Positions 1 through 7,634 of a stretch of 64,000 nt of DNA are shown one piece after another. This DNA is from an uncultured Mailhella sp. (GTDB taxonomy: Bacteria > Desulfobacterota > Desulfovibrionia > Desulfovibrionales > Desulfovibrionaceae): NCBI GenBank assembly GCA_910578585.1, contig CAJTRG010000004.1, forward strand, positions 1 through 64,000, written 5' to 3'. The translations under genes and the position numbers were made by a program. Within the stretch, counting starts at the first letter, position 1; each line of letters begins with the position of its first letter. The notes below the pieces were generated by a model, which saw nothing but the letters and a program-made list of their open reading frames with translations, ran no database searches and had not been told where the DNA came from.

Positions 1-272
1 ATAATATCACCGACAAACAAGAACAAATTCGTCACCCATTGCGGGGCTTTCATAAATTGAACTGTTACACGGTTCAGTGCGCAAAGACGGGTTGCATAGC
101 AAGCACCAAACAAAATGAACCAAATAAAGGCATATCGTGCTATTTCCTCTGTCCAGCTCAAAGACATATTGATTGGTCTCAAAACAATTTGCAGAACAAA
201 GAAAACAAGCAAAAATTGACACAAATAGCTTTCAAAATGGTCAAAAAATGCTTTTAGAGCGTTTTTTAGCAT
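1..272 (-). CDS. TRAP transporter small permease (DctQ type), 3' end cut by window edge
   Basis: An open frame runs from an ATG at 272 leftwards off the window and gives 90 residues without a stop. It has a first hydrophobic segment (about residues 20-34), then a stretch with the signature SWTEEIARYAFIW followed by FGACYATR and a second hydrophobic run. This matches the small membrane subunit of tripartite ATP-independent periplasmic transporters, where a W-x-E-E-x-x-R-Y motif lies between helices 1 and 2. A strong ribosome binding site (GAGGAGG on the minus strand, plus-strand 275-283) precedes the ATG. The large permease DctM is expected further left, outside the window. No DctP gene is seen upstream at 273-771. 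The substrate cannot be told. Confidence 0.8.
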   Translation of the reverse strand, partial: MLKNALKAFFDHFESYLCQFLLVFFVLQIVLRPINMSLSWTEEIARYAFIWFILFGACYATRLCALNRVTVQFMKAPQWVTNLFLFVGDI

Positions 273-771
273 GAAACCTCCTCATAAAAGACACCCAAAA
301 ACCATAAAATGGAGTTTTGTGGAACACATTGATATTTTCTTCGCACAGCTTTCTCATTTTTACGAGATATTTGCTAAAAAAAACAGCAAATAAATAAACT
401 TTATTGCCGATTTTCTTTGCAAAAGGCAAAGAAAATACATCAATGCAACACATCATAAAAACAAATTTAATACAAAGAATACGATATGTTCGCTCATTTT
501 TCCTTTCGGATTGCGAGCAAAAAAACATCCTATTCTGATTAATTCATTAACGAATTTAACTGATTGTTCTTTTTGTGTCAATCAATTTCTTGCGCGATAT
601 TTTGCTCTTTGCGGTCTAAAACAATCATCAGGAATCAACGCAGCCTGGCCGATTATTTTTTTACAAAAACAAAGGGCTGGCACATAAAAACTTTAACTTT
701 ATTTTTTTGCATTAATATTGTATATTTATATCGCAAAAATTTACCACAACAGGCAACTGCAAAAGACAATT
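273..771. other. AT-rich divergent intergenic region
   Basis: About 500 bases lie between the leftward TRAP permease gene and the rightward rlmN. Short open frames exist here (for example on the minus strand at 241-528) but overlap the permease start in another frame and have no recognisable domain. The region probably holds the two divergent promoters. I see no convincing -35/-10 pair that I would annotate. Confidence 0.5.
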
Positions 772-1869
772 ATGGATACAAAAATTAATCTCAATTCCTT
801 GAGTTATTCCGAACTTGAGAATTTTGTAACAAATGAATTACATTTGTCTAAATACCGCGCCTCCCAGCTTTGGAACTGGATTTGGGCAAAAAACTGCACT
901 GATTTTGATGCCATGAGCGACATGTCTAAAGAAGCTCGTCAGCTTCTCCATGAAAAAGCTTATTTATTCCGTCCTGTTATTGAAAAAGTCAGCAAGAGCA
1001 AAGACGGCACTGCAAAATTTCTCTTGAAGCTTGAGGACGGCGAACTCATTGAAACCGTGCTTATCCCCAGTGTGGCCAAGGACGGCAAAGGCCGCGTAAC
1101 CCAATGCCTTTCCACGCAGGTTGGCTGTGCCATGGCCTGCACATTTTGCAGTACGGGCAAGCTTGGCTTCAAACGCAATATGAGCATGGGCGAAATTTTG
1201 GGACAAGTGCAGGCTGCCCGTGCCTTTATTGAAGATACGAACCCTGCCCACCCGCTTATCCGCAATCTTGTTTTCATGGGCATGGGTGAACCTCTGCTCA
1301 ATTTTGATAATCTGATGAAGAGCCTCGAAACCCTGCACCATAATAAAGGACTGGCATTTTCCACGCGGCGGATCACGGTTTCCACCTGCGGCATACAAAA
1401 GGGCTTGAAAGAACTTGGCGAAAGCAATCTTGCCTATCTGGCTGTCTCTCTGCACGCGCCAACACAGGAAAAGCGCGCCATGCTCATGCCCAAAGCCGCA
1501 AAGTGGCACTTGGAGGATTTACTTTCTGCCCTTGAAGACTACACCTTGAGCAACAGGGAGAGCATGACTTTGGAATACCTTGTTATCGGCGGTGTTAATG
1601 ATACACAGGAAGATGCAAAGGAACTGATTAAAATTTGCTCACACCTCAAGGCAAAGATTAATCTAATTCCCTATAATGATACCCCGGGTTCTCCCTATAA
1701 AGCTCCAAGTCCTGAAAATCTTTTGCGTTTTGAAAAGGCACTTTGGGCAAAAAATGTTACTGCCATTATCCGCAAAAGCAAGGGACAGGATATTGAAGCC
1801 GCCTGCGGACAGCTGCGGGCTGAATATGAACTGAATAAACAAACAGAACAGAATACATCAAATAACTAA
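772..1869 (+). CDS. rlmN: Dual-specificity 23S rRNA (A2503) / tRNA (A37) C2-methyltransferase RlmN
   Basis: Radical SAM enzyme that methylates C2 of adenosine 2503 in 23S rRNA and A37 of some tRNAs. With the ATG at 772 the protein has 365 residues. The frame is open 18 codons further upstream, but conservation begins here. The CX3CX2C cluster motif is C119, C123, C126 (VGCAMACTFCSTG). C112, seven residues before it, and C345 near the C-terminus (AACGQL) match the two catalytic cysteines of the mechanism, in which one cysteine is itself methylated. GMGEPLLN is the typical SAM-binding segment. It is the first gene of a rightward run; the next start is 10 bases after its stop. Confidence 0.95.
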   Translation: MDTKINLNSLSYSELENFVTNELHLSKYRASQLWNWIWAKNCTDFDAMSDMSKEARQLLHEKAYLFRPVIEKVSKSKDGTAKFLLKLEDGELIETVLIPSVAKDGKGRVTQCLSTQVGCAMACTFCSTGKLGFKRNMSMGEILGQVQAARAFIEDTNPAHPLIRNLVFMGMGEPLLNFDNLMKSLETLHHNKGLAFSTRRITVSTCGIQKGLKELGESNLAYLAVSLHAPTQEKRAMLMPKAAKWHLEDLLSALEDYTLSNRESMTLEYLVIGGVNDTQEDAKELIKICSHLKAKINLIPYNDTPGSPYKAPSPENLLRFEKALWAKNVTAIIRKSKGQDIEAACGQLRAEYELNKQTEQNTSNN

Positions 1870-1878
1870 GGAAAAATT

Positions 1879-2340
1879 ATGACACGTGCTGAATTTGCAA
1901 AGAAACAACATGCCACAGGCGCAAACTGTGCCCAATCCATAATCCTTGCATATCAAGACCTTGTACCCGTAAGCCCAAAACATCTTTTTCAAATGGCAGA
2001 AGGTTTTGGCGGTGGCATGGGACAAATGCAGGGAACCTGCGGACTTTTGACAGGGTTATACATGATTATTGGCCTTGTTTTCAGCGACGGAAATTTGGAA
2101 AAAGGGCAAACCAAGCTGCAAACCTATGAAAAAATTCGTGCTTTGCATGATGCTTTTAAGCAGGAACTTGGAGCATCCCGCTGTTTTGACCTCCTGGACG
2201 GTGAAAAGCCAAGCTTCAAAAAATGCCATGAAAACAATGATAAATATCAAATTGTCTGCAAAATTTTTGAGGATCTCCTTGCCAAAAACGGCATAACCGT
2301 GCCTCAAGATTCTGATTTTCTCAAACAGGAAACAGTATGA
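1879..2340 (+). CDS. C_GCAxxG_C_C family putative redox protein
   Basis: A 153-residue protein of the C_GCAxxG_C_C family, found mainly in anaerobes and named after its spaced cysteines. Visible pieces are GANCAQS near residue 15, the glycine-rich block FGGGMGQMQGTCGLLTG (about 47-63), a cysteine in SRCFDLL and two further cysteines in the last third. Family members are often linked to radical SAM or electron-transfer genes and are thought to bind metal or do thiol redox chemistry, but no reaction is established. The start follows AAGGAAAAATT. Its stop overlaps the next start (ATGA), so the two are translationally coupled. Confidence 0.85.
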   Translation: MTRAEFAKKQHATGANCAQSIILAYQDLVPVSPKHLFQMAEGFGGGMGQMQGTCGLLTGLYMIIGLVFSDGNLEKGQTKLQTYEKIRALHDAFKQELGASRCFDLLDGEKPSFKKCHENNDKYQIVCKIFEDLLAKNGITVPQDSDFLKQETV

Positions 2341-3656
2341 TTGCAATTTTATGGGATGCTTCGCCGCTTTGGGGACATTTGGTTCTCAATACCATTATCC
2401 AAACTGGTTTGCCCTATGAAATCATCACGGCAAAAGAATGTCAGGACGATATTCTGCGCAAAAAAGCTTTCAAAATCCTGATTGTGCCCGGCGGTTCCGG
2501 CAGGCAAAAAGCTAATCTGCTGACTCCAAAAGGTTTAGATGCTGTCCGCAATTTTGTGGCAGAAGGCGGCGCGTATTTGGGCTTTTGCGGCGGGGCTGGA
2601 CTTGCTCTTACAACACAGAAAATGGAAGACGGTCTAGCGCTGTGCCCCTGGGGACGAGATTTTTATAATGGCAGAACAGAACACCGCATTTCCGGCCACA
2701 TCTATTGCGAAACATTTGACGATCCCCTTATTCCAGCCGGCATGCACAAAGCAAGCCTGCCTGTGTGGTGGCCCGGACGTTTTCAAGAGCCCGGCGACGA
2801 AGAAAAAACTCTTGATCCTGAAAAGGCAAATGTCCGTATTTTAGCCCGCTACCGTGAAATGGGTGAGGACTTTTACAGCCATGATTTGCCGATCAATACC
2901 CTGCCGCAAAATGCCCTTGAAGACTGGGAACATGTGTACGGCATACGCCTCAAGCCCAAACTTTTAGAAGGACAGCCTGCCATTATTGCCGGAAGCTACG
3001 GCAAGGGGCAATACATTTTAAGCTACAGCCATTTGGAAACAGCAGATTCTAAGGACGCCAACGCGATTCTTGCCCATATGCTCAAATCCCTGCTGGCGGG
3101 CTGTGATACCAGCGCTCTTACGGCAACATCCTGTGCCTTTGAAGTGCGCGGTGCCGGACTTTGCAAAAATATTTTTAATATGAACAGTTTTACTCCCACC
3201 TGGATTAACACGGATTTTCAAACCACATGGCCCTTGCTGCGGGAGCTTAATGGACAGATGCAAAAAGTTTTCCAATTGGGTGAAGACCTGCATCTCCTTT
3301 TTAAGCGCGCGGACTGGCTCTATGGCTGGAATACCAGCGTGCATGGCTCCCAGCTCAATGCCCTGCGCCTTGCCCTTGCCCGCTCTCTGGTTTTACCTGC
3401 CCATGAGAAACGAGAAGAATTTGTTCTCAAACAAGGGCTTCATTTTGCAGAAAATATGCTGCTCTTTATCCATGGCACAGAAAGCTGGCTCTTGGCGCGC
3501 CGTCTTTGCGACAGTCTGGCTGAAAACGAGAGAATTTCCCCTGAAATTATGGAATCCCAGCGTCAGGAACTTTTTGGAATGCTCATGTACGGGGGCGGAC
3601 GCTGCGGCGAACTGATCGCCTGGCTTGATGAATTTCTTTTACTTGGAAAACAATAA
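2337..3656 (+). CDS. BPL_N / class I glutamine amidotransferase-like domain protein
   Basis: A 439-residue protein whose first half resembles the N-terminal domain of eukaryotic-type biotin-protein ligases, a class I glutamine amidotransferase-like fold. Markers are IVPGGSG near residue 50 and GAYLGFCGGAGLAL near 78-91, where the cysteine sits at the nucleophile elbow. A later GSYGKGQYILSYSHLE segment matches the end of the domain. The last roughly 170 residues are helical and unassigned. No biotin ligase catalytic domain is present, so it should not be called a ligase. The ATG overlaps the stop of the C_GCAxxG gene by four bases, which suggests the two act together. Function unknown. Confidence 0.7.
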   Translation: MIAILWDASPLWGHLVLNTIIQTGLPYEIITAKECQDDILRKKAFKILIVPGGSGRQKANLLTPKGLDAVRNFVAEGGAYLGFCGGAGLALTTQKMEDGLALCPWGRDFYNGRTEHRISGHIYCETFDDPLIPAGMHKASLPVWWPGRFQEPGDEEKTLDPEKANVRILARYREMGEDFYSHDLPINTLPQNALEDWEHVYGIRLKPKLLEGQPAIIAGSYGKGQYILSYSHLETADSKDANAILAHMLKSLLAGCDTSALTATSCAFEVRGAGLCKNIFNMNSFTPTWINTDFQTTWPLLRELNGQMQKVFQLGEDLHLLFKRADWLYGWNTSVHGSQLNALRLALARSLVLPAHEKREEFVLKQGLHFAENMLLFIHGTESWLLARRLCDSLAENERISPEIMESQRQELFGMLMYGGGRCGELIAWLDEFLLLGKQ

Positions 3657-3669
3657 TAAGGATATGGTT

Positions 3670-4677
3670 ATGCGCATTGTTTATATGGGTACACCCTCTT
3701 TTGCGGCGGAAATTTTGAAACGCCTGAACGACTATGAACACGGCGAAATTGTGGCTGTGTACACCCAGCCCGACAGACTGGGCGGACGCGGCAAGAATAA
3801 AGTTGTTGAGCCTGAAACCAAGATTCTTGCCAAAGAATTGAATATACCCGTCTATCAGCCTGAAAAATTCCGCAATAATCCCGAAGCTGTTGCTGAGCTT
3901 CGTGCCCTCAATCCCGATATTTTAGTTGTGGCTGCCTATGGCATGCTTCTGCCTCAGGAAGTTCTCGATATTCCAAAATACGGTGCCTACAATGTGCACG
4001 GTTCCCTGCTGCCCAAATACCGCGGGGCTGCGCCTGTACAGCGCTGTCTTTTGAATGGGGATACGCTGACGGGCGTTACCATTATGCGCATGGAAGCTGG
4101 CCTTGACACCGGACCAACCCTTTTGCAGCAAGCCATTTCCATTCATGATACAGAAGAAAACTGCCACAATGCGGGCTCTCTGCTCATGGATATTGCCCAT
4201 TCCGGGGCAACACTGCTTCTGGAAGCGCTGGAATTTATCCGCAATGACGATGTGACCCTGATCAAGCAGAATGATGAACTTGCCACCCATGCCGCCAAGC
4301 TCACCAAGCAGGAAGCGCAAATTGATTTTACGAAGCCAAGCCTTGCCATTCATAACCATGTACGCGGATTTTCACCCAATCCCGGAGCAACGGCAAATCT
4401 TATTTTTGAAGGAAAAGACCCCGTTGCCGTGCGCATTGAAGCGGGTTATCCTTTGGAACGCCTTGATTTCGAGCCCACAGCAGAACAAGAAAATGCAAAC
4501 TGCGGCGAAATTCTAGGCATTTTCAAAAATTATATTGTGGTCAAATGCGAAAACAGTTTTTACGGCATACGCCAGCTGCGCCTTGCCGGCAAACCCAGCA
4601 TGGATGCAAAATCCTTCCAAAACGGCTATTTGCGCAATAACAGCCATTCCCTTTTTGCGCTCTTGCAGGCCGATTAA
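3670..4677 (+). CDS. fmt: Methionyl-tRNA formyltransferase
   Basis: Transfers a formyl group from 10-formyl-tetrahydrofolate to initiator Met-tRNA. With the ATG at 3670 it has 335 residues. The frame opens 15 codons earlier at 3625, but AAGGA at 3658-3662 is correctly spaced only for 3670, and the conserved start MRIVYMGTPSFA lies there. Catalytic residues N108 and H110 (NVHGSLLP) and D146 (LDTGP) are all present, and a C-terminal tRNA-binding domain follows from about residue 205. It sits in the rlmN-to-rsmB run, a common setting for translation genes, but no def gene is next to it. Confidence 0.96.
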   Translation: MRIVYMGTPSFAAEILKRLNDYEHGEIVAVYTQPDRLGGRGKNKVVEPETKILAKELNIPVYQPEKFRNNPEAVAELRALNPDILVVAAYGMLLPQEVLDIPKYGAYNVHGSLLPKYRGAAPVQRCLLNGDTLTGVTIMRMEAGLDTGPTLLQQAISIHDTEENCHNAGSLLMDIAHSGATLLLEALEFIRNDDVTLIKQNDELATHAAKLTKQEAQIDFTKPSLAIHNHVRGFSPNPGATANLIFEGKDPVAVRIEAGYPLERLDFEPTAEQENANCGEILGIFKNYIVVKCENSFYGIRQLRLAGKPSMDAKSFQNGYLRNNSHSLFALLQAD

Positions 4678-4703
4678 TGAGCTGAATAAGAATCGGAATT
4701 TTT

Positions 4704-6071
4704 ATGGCTGCAATTCGGGAACTGGCATTAGATCTACTTTTGCAAAAAGAAAGCACTGTGCCTTTTCCTGTGCTTTTGGAACAAGCCTATACAAAAATTC
4801 CTGATTCTGCACACAGCACCCAGGAAAAAGCCTTTCTTATGGCACTTTGCTACGGCGTTTTGCGATACGCCGGACTGCTTAAGCAAATGACACTGCCTTA
4901 TTGCAGGAAAAAGCCCCGCCAAAGTATGGAACTATGCCTTTGCCTTGCGCTGTATGAACTTTTCTTTCTTGGCAAAAGCCCCTACGCCATTGTCAATGAA
5001 TACGTGGAAATCCTCAAAAAGCAGGAAGGACAGGCTGCACGGGCTCTCAATGCTATTTTGCATAGCATCTTGAATAATAAAGAACGCGTGCAAAAAGAAA
5101 TTGCAGTCTGTCAGGAACTCATCCAAACGCCTATTCCCAGCAATCAAATCCCCGGTAAAAAGGCACTGCACAAACTGCACCAGCTGGCAGACTTACCGGA
5201 ACTTTTCACCGAGAATTTGCACAGAAAATTTTATCAGCTCCTTGTGGAGGAAAGTTTTTCTGCGCCCGTGCCCGGTTTCCGTACCAATTTGCTGAAAGAA
5301 ATGAACTTGCCCCAGGGACTGGAACAAGTCAGCCCCAGTATTGTCTTTCTCCCTGCGCAAAACACTGTATCAGAACAGGCTGAGCAAATAGAACGGACAA
5401 AAACAGCCACAGAACTCAAAGCGTTAACAAAGCAAGGCCATATAACCCGTCAGGGCATTGCCTCTGCGCTTTTTGCGGAGAAAATCGCTCACTTTATTCA
5501 TGAACAAGGACTTGCCGCTGCCCCGCTTTGGGATATGTGCTGCGGACGCGGCGGAAAAAGCCTTGGGCTTCTGGAAAAGAATATTAATGTTCAGTTAGTC
5601 AGCGAACCCAATCCAGCCCGCCTTGATGAATTTGCAAAAGAATTGCAGCGCCTAAATTTGCCTGCTCCGCAAAGTATGCAGGGATTTGCCCAAAACTGCA
5701 TAGAGAAAAGCCCGGTGCAGGCATTTCCCCTTATTCTGCTGGACAGCCCCTGCACCACTTCCGGCACCATTGCCCGCAACCCGGAAGTTAAATACCGTAT
5801 CACAAAGGAAAGTCTTGCAGAAATTTTGCAGACACAAAAGATGCTCCTCGCGCTTGCCGCTGCCCATTTGCCGGATATGGGATATCTTTTCTATTGTACC
5901 TGTTCTGTTTTTGACTGCGAAAATAAAGGACAGCTCAAAAAATTCCTCACAGAATTTCCTGACATGCACCTGCTGTATGAAGAATATCTCATCCCCTCAC
6001 AATTAAATCCTGCCCTCAAAGGCCATGATATTCTCTATTATGCCATTTTACAAAAAAAAGTAATAGTTTGA
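4704..6071 (+). CDS. rsmB: 16S rRNA m5C967 methyltransferase family protein (RsmB/Sun)
   Basis: A 455-residue RNA cytosine-C5 methyltransferase. Residues 1-140 form a NusB-like RNA-binding domain (TQEKAFLMALCYGVLRYAG; NEYVEILKK). The SAM-binding motif is WDMCCGRGGKSLGL, motif IV is LLDSPCTTSG, and the catalytic cysteine of motif VI lies in FYCTCSVFDCEN. Typical RsmB proteins read DAPCSxxG in motif IV; here it is DSPCTTSG, still with the conserved Pro-Cys. The start is 26 bases after the fmt stop, so it is probably co-transcribed, as fmt and rsmB are in many bacteria. Confidence 0.9.
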   Translation: MAAIRELALDLLLQKESTVPFPVLLEQAYTKIPDSAHSTQEKAFLMALCYGVLRYAGLLKQMTLPYCRKKPRQSMELCLCLALYELFFLGKSPYAIVNEYVEILKKQEGQAARALNAILHSILNNKERVQKEIAVCQELIQTPIPSNQIPGKKALHKLHQLADLPELFTENLHRKFYQLLVEESFSAPVPGFRTNLLKEMNLPQGLEQVSPSIVFLPAQNTVSEQAEQIERTKTATELKALTKQGHITRQGIASALFAEKIAHFIHEQGLAAAPLWDMCCGRGGKSLGLLEKNINVQLVSEPNPARLDEFAKELQRLNLPAPQSMQGFAQNCIEKSPVQAFPLILLDSPCTTSGTIARNPEVKYRITKESLAEILQTQKMLLALAAAHLPDMGYLFYCTCSVFDCENKGQLKKFLTEFPDMHLLYEEYLIPSQLNPALKGHDILYYAILQKKVIV

Positions 6072-6149
6072 AATAGAGATTAGCTCGTGGATTGAAAAAT
6101 AACCCAAAACAATTTTATTATAATTTTTTTAGAGAAAACTGGCCGTTGA

Positions 6150-6545
6150 CTGTGAACAACTTTCGCGCTTGATGATTTCACCCTTAGCGGTTACCGTGCT
6201 AATTTCTCGCTTTGTGGATAGTGGCAATTGTTCCTAAGCATAATTTCTTGCCAAATAATTGCTGCCTTTATTTGTATCGCTGCTGTCGCCATCTGTAAAA
6301 CTCGCAAGCTCGTTAACGGCTGCCGCAAAGCTCGCATGCTCGCTAACAACTAAAGCCAAAAGCGAGGGCGAAAGCCCCTTGCTGGAGAAGAGTGAAATAG
6401 GGGTAAGCTTAGGGGTGCAGGGACTACCGAAATGGCGGCGAAACCGTTTGCGTTTGCGAAGAATGATCAATTACGCAAATAGACAGCAGAGATGGTGAGA
6501 GTTAGGGGACGGCAGTCCCCTATTGCTTACCACCCTGCAAAAAAG
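6150..6545. repeat. Mosaic of decayed dispersed repeats between rsmB and aroE
   Basis: The 576-base gap between the convergent genes rsmB and aroE holds no credible gene. It is built of fragments that recur elsewhere in the window. The stretch 6275-6345 (CTGCTGTCGCC..., ...AACGGCTGCCGCAAAG) resembles 29737-29795 and 40636-40710. CTGGAGAAGAGTGAAATAGG at 6380-6401 recurs near 40830. Hairpins such as GGGGACGGCAGTCCCC (about 6507-6522) add to the palindromic look. The open frames across it are repeat artefacts. Confidence 0.65.
6426..6494 (+). repeat. Diverged copy of the MITE-like repeat core
   Basis: The stretch GTTTGCGTTTGCGAAGAATG followed by ATCAATTACGCAAATAGACAGCAG matches, with a few substitutions, the core of the repeats at 40903-41036 (same orientation) and 46740-46940 (inverted). 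The terminal GAGCATTTCC sequence of the full element is not present here, so this is a relic. Confidence 0.7.
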
Positions 6546-6647
6546 AGGTTTGGGCACTGCCCTGTAATAAAAGAACTTTTTCAAAAAATAAAAATTAAAA
6601 CGAAAAATAAGCTTGCCTGCTCAAGAAAAAGTTTTTTCTAAACGAAA

Positions 6648-7592
6648 TTAAAAAATATCTTCATAACATTCGGCAGGAATGTCCTTGCCCGTCCAAAGTT
6701 TGAACTGGGCTTTTGCCTGCTCAATGAACATATTTTTGCCGTCCTGGCAATAAGCACCGTATTCTTGTGCCTTGGCTAAAAACGGTGTTTCTTTATATGT
6801 TAAATCATAGGCAAAGCGAACACCCTCAAAATTATCCCGCGGGCTTGTGGCATCTTCACTCCATTGCGGAATGGTATTGACCACCAGATCACAGGTAAAT
6901 TCATCATGGTTCATTGGAATATAACCAATTCCCACCTTGCTGTTCAGTCTGTGTCTGCGCAGAAGCGCAAAGTGATTTTTCAAGTGCACAATAAGCCCTA
7001 GTGCCTGTTCTTCCCGCCGCGCGCAAATATAAATTCTTTCCAGATTAAGCAAATGCAAAACCGCCACCAGCGCCGCGCAGGCTGCCCCGCCTGCCCCATA
7101 AATCATGGCAGAAGTAAAGGGTGCGTTCTTCTTCTTTTTTTGAAAATATTTTTTTATCGGAGCAAAGAAACCGGCAATATCTGTATTTTCAGCCACCAGT
7201 TTTCCCTCGTGCCAGTAAAGGGTATTGGCAGCGCCTGAAAGTCTGGCTTTATAGCTCACAATATCAGCAACTTCCAAAACGTTTTTCTTGTAAGGAAGAG
7301 TAATGGAAAGCCCCTGCACAGGGAAAGAGTAATCCTTTTCTTCATAGGGAATGAGCGACAAATCCCCTTGATATAAATCGCTTTGACTGCCTAAATAGGA
7401 ATAGGGCACAAAGTCTTTTTCGGGATCTTCTGTTTTGCCATCACGAAAATACTGCATAAATCCGGCAAAATCATCCACTTCATAGGCAAAGTAGCGTGCC
7501 TCAATCCCGTAATAATCAAAAGCTCGCTGATGTATTAACGGACTGAGGCTATGAAGTACGGGATTTCCAATTACAGCGTATTGTTTGTTCAT
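6648..7592 (-). CDS. aroE: Shikimate dehydrogenase, NADP-dependent
   Basis: Reduces 3-dehydroshikimate to shikimate in aromatic amino acid synthesis. It has 314 residues. The shikimate-binding start (GNPVLHSLSPLIHQRAFD), catalytic lysine K102 in SITLPYK, NTLYW and the ENTDIAGF segment, and the nucleotide-binding YGAGGAACAA loop are present. The catalytic lysine lies about 36 residues later than in the usual enzyme (about position 65) because of an insertion rich in charged and aromatic residues at roughly 50-90. GGAGG at correct spacing supports the ATG at 7592. It lies downstream of jag with a 42-base gap. Confidence 0.93.
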   Translation of the reverse strand: MNKQYAVIGNPVLHSLSPLIHQRAFDYYGIEARYFAYEVDDFAGFMQYFRDGKTEDPEKDFVPYSYLGSQSDLYQGDLSLIPYEEKDYSFPVQGLSITLPYKKNVLEVADIVSYKARLSGAANTLYWHEGKLVAENTDIAGFFAPIKKYFQKKKKNAPFTSAMIYGAGGAACAALVAVLHLLNLERIYICARREEQALGLIVHLKNHFALLRRHRLNSKVGIGYIPMNHDEFTCDLVVNTIPQWSEDATSPRDNFEGVRFAYDLTYKETPFLAKAQEYGAYCQDGKNMFIEQAKAQFKLWTGKDIPAECYEDIF

Positions 7593-7634
7593 ACTTCACA
7601 GCCTCCTTTATGCTTCGAGCTATAGAGCTCAGTT

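Noticed and set aside
241..528. 95-codon minus-strand frame upstream of the TRAP permease
   Set aside because: It overlaps the start of the DctQ gene in another frame and shows no family signature; the DctQ frame has the strong ribosome binding site.
2337..3656. Calling the BPL_N protein a biotin-protein ligase
   Set aside because: Only the N-terminal amidotransferase-like domain is present; the ligase catalytic domain with its GRGRxG-type motif is not seen.
6212..6221. Possible DnaA box (TGTGGATAG) near an rpmH-rnpA cluster, suggesting oriC
   Set aside because: Only one imperfect box lies in a repeat-derived region, with no box cluster and no dnaA or dnaN in the window.
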